Of a stretch of 17,120 nt of DNA, positions 14,219 to 17,120 are shown piece after piece. Under the pieces are notes generated by a model. The model was not told where the DNA came from, did no database searches, and worked only from the letters and a program-made list of their open reading frames with translations. Within the stretch, counting starts at the first letter, position 1. Each line of letters starts with the position of its first letter. This DNA is from an uncultured Gardnerella sp. GTDB taxonomy: Bacteria > Actinomycetota > Actinomycetes > Actinomycetales > Bifidobacteriaceae. The stretch lies in contig CAMYED010000021.1 in assembly GCA_947254595.1 (NCBI GenBank), forward strand, positions 1-17,120. Reading direction: 5' to 3'. A program made the translations under genes and the position numbers.

Positions 14219-14311
14219 ATTTCCAGCTAGATTCCAACATTTTCGTTACACGACTGTACAGTTAATGCCGATTTTCAGCTAGATTCCAACATTTTCGTTA
14301 CAGCGTTGTAA
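14194..14311. promoter_or_regulatory. three TTACA-N4-TGTA dyads at 52-bp intervals
   Basis: Sites are TTACA-TGCA-TGTAC (14194-14207), TTACA-CGAC-TGTAC (14246-14259) and TTACA-GCGT-TGTAA (14298-14311). The four-base centres differ while the half-sites are kept. Starts are exactly 52 bp apart, near five turns of B-DNA, so the sites face the same side of the helix. This suggests binding sites for a dimeric regulator upstream of glnE, but the sites lie in tandem duplications, which alone would explain the spacing. I cannot name the regulator. Confidence 0.45.
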
Positions 14312-14327
14312 AGCGATTGCCGATTTT
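14203..14327. repeat. 52-bp tandem repeat, two full units and a partial third
   Basis: Units start at 14203, 14255 and 14307, each with TGTAnAG..ATGCCGATT-like beginnings. The first two are nearly identical over 52 bp, including AGCTAGATTCCAACATTTTC. The third diverges after about 20 bp. They lie between the surface-protein terminator and glnE. Confidence 0.92.
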
Positions 14328-14342
14328 TGTAGAATGCGTACG

Positions 14343-14384
14343 AAAAATCCCTCGCTATTGTCGCGAGGATAATAGCGAGGGATT
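14343..14384 (-). terminator. Rho-independent terminator of the surface-protein gene
   Basis: A 14-bp perfect stem joins 14384-14371 with 14359-14346 (minus strand AATCCCTCGCTATT and its complement) around an 11-nt loop. On the minus strand the stem runs into a U-run (GGGAUUUUU). It starts 38 nt after the surface-protein stop and separates that gene from glnE. Confidence 0.92.
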
Positions 14385-14421
14385 AGTTAGTTGCGCACGA
14401 GGTTAGTCGTTGCACACGACG

Positions 14422-17120
14422 TTACTCATTAGAGTGCTTGCGGCGGCGAGATGCCACACCTGCAATACCGAGGCCGGCGAAGATTGCAGAAAGTCCTGCG
14501 AACAAGCCGGTTGACGCACCCGTCTTAGCGAGCTTCGTACCAGACGCACCATTCAAACTATTCTGCAATGCAGCCTTAGCGTTCTGAAGCTTACGCAACG
14601 CCGCATCAACCTGAGCTTGAGTTGCGTTCGGGTCGTTAAGCACGCGCTTAGCTTCAGCCAAAGCCTGCCTGTAGGCCGCAGCCTCTGCAGTGTTTGCATT
14701 AGTTTCTACAGCATTATTGACTTCGATTTGCAAAGCAGTCTTGTCAACTAATGCACTCTGAGAATCAGCACCGTTTACAAAACCAGTTCCTTCGCCGAAA
14801 CCACTGCCGTTGCCGTTACCGTTACCATTGCCGTTACCGTTACCAAAGCCTCCGAACTTAGAAATACGCTTCTTGGCATCCTGAAGCTTCTTCAAAGCAG
14901 CATCAACCTGAGCTTGGGTTGCGTTCGGGTCGTTAAGCACGCGCTTTGCTTCAGCCAAGGCATCCTCGTAAGCCTCAACATCGTCGCGGTTGCCAATAAT
15001 GAAGTACAAAGACCTGCGGAAGTTAGCGTCATCATCAGCCTCGGCTTGCAACCCTGACTTATCAGTCTTATTAGAATCAGCAAGCTTAGCCTTAGCTTCC
15101 TGAAGCTTCTTCAAAGCAGCGTCAACCTGAGCCTGTGTTGCGTTCGGGTCGTTAAGCACGCGGTTAGCTTCGTCAAGAGCCTTCTTGTAATCTTCAAGGG
15201 CCTGCTTAGAAGCTTCGTCACCATTTGCTTGAGCGTTTACATACTCAGGAGAGTTGGTGAAGTCGCCGTTCGCATTCGCTTCCTTACGCAAATCAGACTT
15301 ATCCGTACCGTAGTTGTCAGAAAGCTTAGACTTAGCATCCTTAAGACGCTTCAAAGCCGCGTCAACTGCGTCCTGACTTGCGTTCTCGTCGCCAAGTACG
15401 GAATTAGCTTCGTCGAGAGCCTTCTTATACTCATCCAAAGCCTGCTTAGAAGCTTCGTCACCCTTAGCCTGCGCATTTACATACTCAGGAGAGTTGGTGA
15501 AGTCGCCGTCCGCCTCTCGGCGCAACTCAGACTTGTTCGTGCTGTAGTCTTTCTCGATTTTCTTCTTGGCATCTTGTAAGGCCTTTAGAGCATCGTCAAC
15601 TTCTTGCTGAGTTGGGATTCCCTTTTCTCCAGGATTTGGCTTACCATTCCCATCGAACTTTTTAAGCAAAGTCCTAGCCTTCTTCAACGCTTCTTTATAA
15701 GCAGTGACGTCAGCATTATCCTTCTTAGAATCAGCATTCTTGAACTCGGTGGAATCCTCAAACTTTGTATCCGTTGAAGGTGTTGTCGATGAGCCTGGAG
15801 TGGAGTTTTCATCCTTAGACTTCGCAACCTCAGTCTTCAAATCGTCGACTTTGGTCTTGTAGTTGTCAGTAATCTGCTTCTTAGCTTGCTTCAAGGCATC
15901 AAGCGCATCATTAATCTGCTTTTGCGTTGGGCGTTCGCTAAGTGTAGCCGAATCCTTCTTGGAAAGTAAATCACGAGCAGCCTTGAGTGCCTTCTTATAG
16001 GCATCGACATCATCATTATCCTTGTTACCTTCGCCCTTCTTGGCGTCGGCGTTCTTGAACTCTGGAGAGTCCTCGAACGATCCAGCAGTTGCCTGAGCAG
16101 CACCGTCTGCAGTAGACTTCTGAGCCTCTTTCTCAAGATCAGTAGTAACGGTCTTGTAGTTGTCCTCAAGCTTCTTGCGTGCTTTGTCGAGCTCTGTCAA
16201 AGCCTCGTCAATCTGCTTCTGAGTTGGCTGAGCATCCAAAGGCGTCTTATTGTCAGGGTCTGCCTTCTTAAGCAAATCCTGAGCTTCAGCTAACGCTTTG
16301 TCGTATGCCTTCTTAGCTGCGGCGGCGTTCTTGTTCTTGGTGTCATCAGGAACAAGCTTGCCGTTTTCTTCCTTCATGAAGTGAGGGTCAGACGCATTGC
16401 GGTATGCGTCGGAAGTAACAGTACCTTCGGTAGCTTTCTCAGTATCACTGGCCTCTTTACCGTGCTTGTTAGCGCTTTCTTGGAGCTTAGATACATCGGT
16501 CTTATACGTGTCAAGAGCCGTGCGAGCATCGTCAAGCTTCTTCAATGCATCATTAACTTCCTTCTGCGTTGCGTCAGGCTTGACCATCAACTCTTTAGCA
16601 GCCTTCAAAGCTTCGTCGTAAGCAGTCTTTGCAGCAGATGCTTGACCGTTCTTATTAGTATCAGCTTGGCCACTTTCATTCTTATAGTCAGGATGCGACG
16701 CGTTCTTAAACGCAGGGTTTTGATGCGTGGCCGCGTCCTCGTTAACAGACTTAAGCAAATCGTCAGTCTTGGTTGCAAACTTGTTCAAATCTGCAATAGC
16801 ATCGTTCATTTCCTTAAGGATTGAGGTAATATCCCTATCCAGAGGCTCGCCTTGCGCATGTGCCTGAATATTCTTCAATGCATCTGCATTAGTAACATCA
16901 ATATTCTTTTCAGGAGGATTAGAAGTTGGGATTTCTGTATCACCTTGCTTATCCTTAGGCATATTTTTATTAAGCGCCTGGTGTAGCTTCGTTACAGCAT
17001 CTTCATACTTCTTCTTAGCAGCCTTTGCCTCTGCACTTGCATCCTTATCAGATACGTTCGTATACGCTGGGCTGTGTTGTATGGCAATATCGTTAAACAC
17101 AGCTGCCGAAAGCCTGCTGG
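14422..17120 (-). CDS. cell-wall-anchored FIVAR-repeat surface protein (5'-partial)
   Basis: The frame has no start with a signal peptide inside the window and stays open to the right edge, so the N-terminus is missing. Residues are counted from an in-frame GTG at 17100 (892 aa visible). About nine lysine- and aspartate-rich helical repeats of roughly 60-100 residues are seen, near 9-106, 128-203, 232-318, 345-415, 450-520, 537-597, 617-676, 697-747 and 797-846. They often start with SPEYVNA or PEFKNAD and end with ALKKLQDAK. This matches the FIVAR family of Gram-positive surface proteins. A Gly-Asn tract (753-766) separates the last repeats. The C-terminus has LAKTG (857-861), a hydrophobic segment (about 865-884) and RRRKHSNE: a sortase signal of the LAxTG form linked to class E sortases in actinobacteria. 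An adhesion or matrix role is likely for the family but not shown here. Confidence 0.93.
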   Translation of the reverse strand, partial: SRLSAAVFNDIAIQHSPAYTNVSDKDASAEAKAAKKKYEDAVTKLHQALNKNMPKDKQGDTEIPTSNPPEKNIDVTNADALKNIQAHAQGEPLDRDITSILKEMNDAIADLNKFATKTDDLLKSVNEDAATHQNPAFKNASHPDYKNESGQADTNKNGQASAAKTAYDEALKAAKELMVKPDATQKEVNDALKKLDDARTALDTYKTDVSKLQESANKHGKEASDTEKATEGTVTSDAYRNASDPHFMKEENGKLVPDDTKNKNAAAAKKAYDKALAEAQDLLKKADPDNKTPLDAQPTQKQIDEALTELDKARKKLEDNYKTVTTDLEKEAQKSTADGAAQATAGSFEDSPEFKNADAKKGEGNKDNDDVDAYKKALKAARDLLSKKDSATLSERPTQKQINDALDALKQAKKQITDNYKTKVDDLKTEVAKSKDENSTPGSSTTPSTDTKFEDSTEFKNADSKKDNADVTAYKEALKKARTLLKKFDGNGKPNPGEKGIPTQQEVDDALKALQDAKKKIEKDYSTNKSELRREADGDFTNSPEYVNAQAKGDEASKQALDEYKKALDEANSVLGDENASQDAVDAALKRLKDAKSKLSDNYGTDKSDLRKEANANGDFTNSPEYVNAQANGDEASKQALEDYKKALDEANRVLNDPNATQAQVDAALKKLQEAKAKLADSNKTDKSGLQAEADDDANFRRSLYFIIGNRDDVEAYEDALAEAKRVLNDPNATQAQVDAALKKLQDAKKRISKFGGFGNGNGNGNGNGNGSGFGEGTGFVNGADSQSALVDKTALQIEVNNAVETNANTAEAAAYRQALAEAKRVLNDPNATQAQVDAALRKLQNAKAALQNSLNGASGTKLAKTGASTGLFAGLSAIFAGLGIAGVASRRRKHSNE
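14803..14846 (-). repeat. hexanucleotide microsatellite encoding a Gly-Asn tract
   Basis: Plus-strand units of the type CCGTTR/CCATTG repeat about seven times, coding for (Gly-Asn)n between the eighth and ninth repeats of the surface protein. The unit length is a multiple of three, so slippage would change tract length without a frameshift. Confidence 0.85.
15181..15660 (-). repeat. 240-bp direct repeats within the surface-protein gene
   Basis: The segments starting at 15181 and 15421 are highly similar over long stretches with a 240-bp (80-codon) period, for example the shared block around 15240-15268 and 15480-15508. A shorter block coding for LNDPNATQAQVDAALKKLQ recurs at about 14885-14945, 15103-15165 and, more diverged, 14580-14645. 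Such identity at DNA level points to recent duplication or recombination between modules. Confidence 0.85.

Noticed and set aside
14194..14311. GlnR or AmtR binding sites upstream of glnE
   Set aside because: The repeats contain GTAAC, but the second half of the actinobacterial GlnR box (GAAAC at proper spacing) is missing. The dyad order TTACA..TGTA also differs from the AmtR and Bacillus GlnR/TnrA patterns I know.
14422..17120. CRISPR array in the regularly repeated region
   Set aside because: The repeats are long, coding, diverged and in frame, with no short identical repeats separated by unique spacers.

Overview
The window comes from a low-GC member of the Bifidobacteriaceae; Gardnerella is the best guess. 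Supporting signs are the efp–nusB–carA–carB block near a pyrBI-C-F-K-D-E cluster, an actinobacterial-type EF-P loop, an actinobacterial LAxTG sorting signal on a FIVAR-repeat surface protein, GTG starts and AT-rich spacers. The genus is an inference, because no rRNA or other diagnostic marker is present. Every gene I can support lies on the minus strand, so transcription runs from high to low coordinates.

In transcription order: (1) 17120-14422, a 5'-truncated cell-wall protein with about nine helical FIVAR-type repeats and an LAKTG anchor, ending in a strong intrinsic terminator (14343-14384). (2) A repeat-rich spacer (14143-14342) with three inverted-repeat sites spaced exactly 52 bp apart, followed by glnE (14142-10954). 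(3) The de novo pyrimidine cluster: a PyrB fused to a shortened PyrI (10820-9567), pyrC, pyrF, pyrK, pyrD and pyrE (ending at 4094). (4) A low-GC, lysine-rich, single-pass membrane protein of unknown function (3972-3130). (5) efp, a hairpin with a U-run, nusB, a 481-nt spacer holding a large nested inverted-repeat element (1395-1608), carA, and the first eight codons of carB.

Together carAB, pyrBI, pyrC, pyrDK, pyrE and pyrF cover all steps from glutamine, bicarbonate and ATP to UMP. GlnE adjusts glutamine synthetase and so the glutamine supply that CarAB uses. No pyrR gene is seen.

The most interesting points are: the ATCase fusion, which keeps the PyrI zinc domain but has lost the PyrI allosteric domain; the nested inverted-repeat, possibly pseudoknotted element between nusB and carA; the phased dyads upstream of glnE; and repeated short tandem duplications at gene 3' ends, clearest at pyrF, where the last codons plus stop are repeated in frame.
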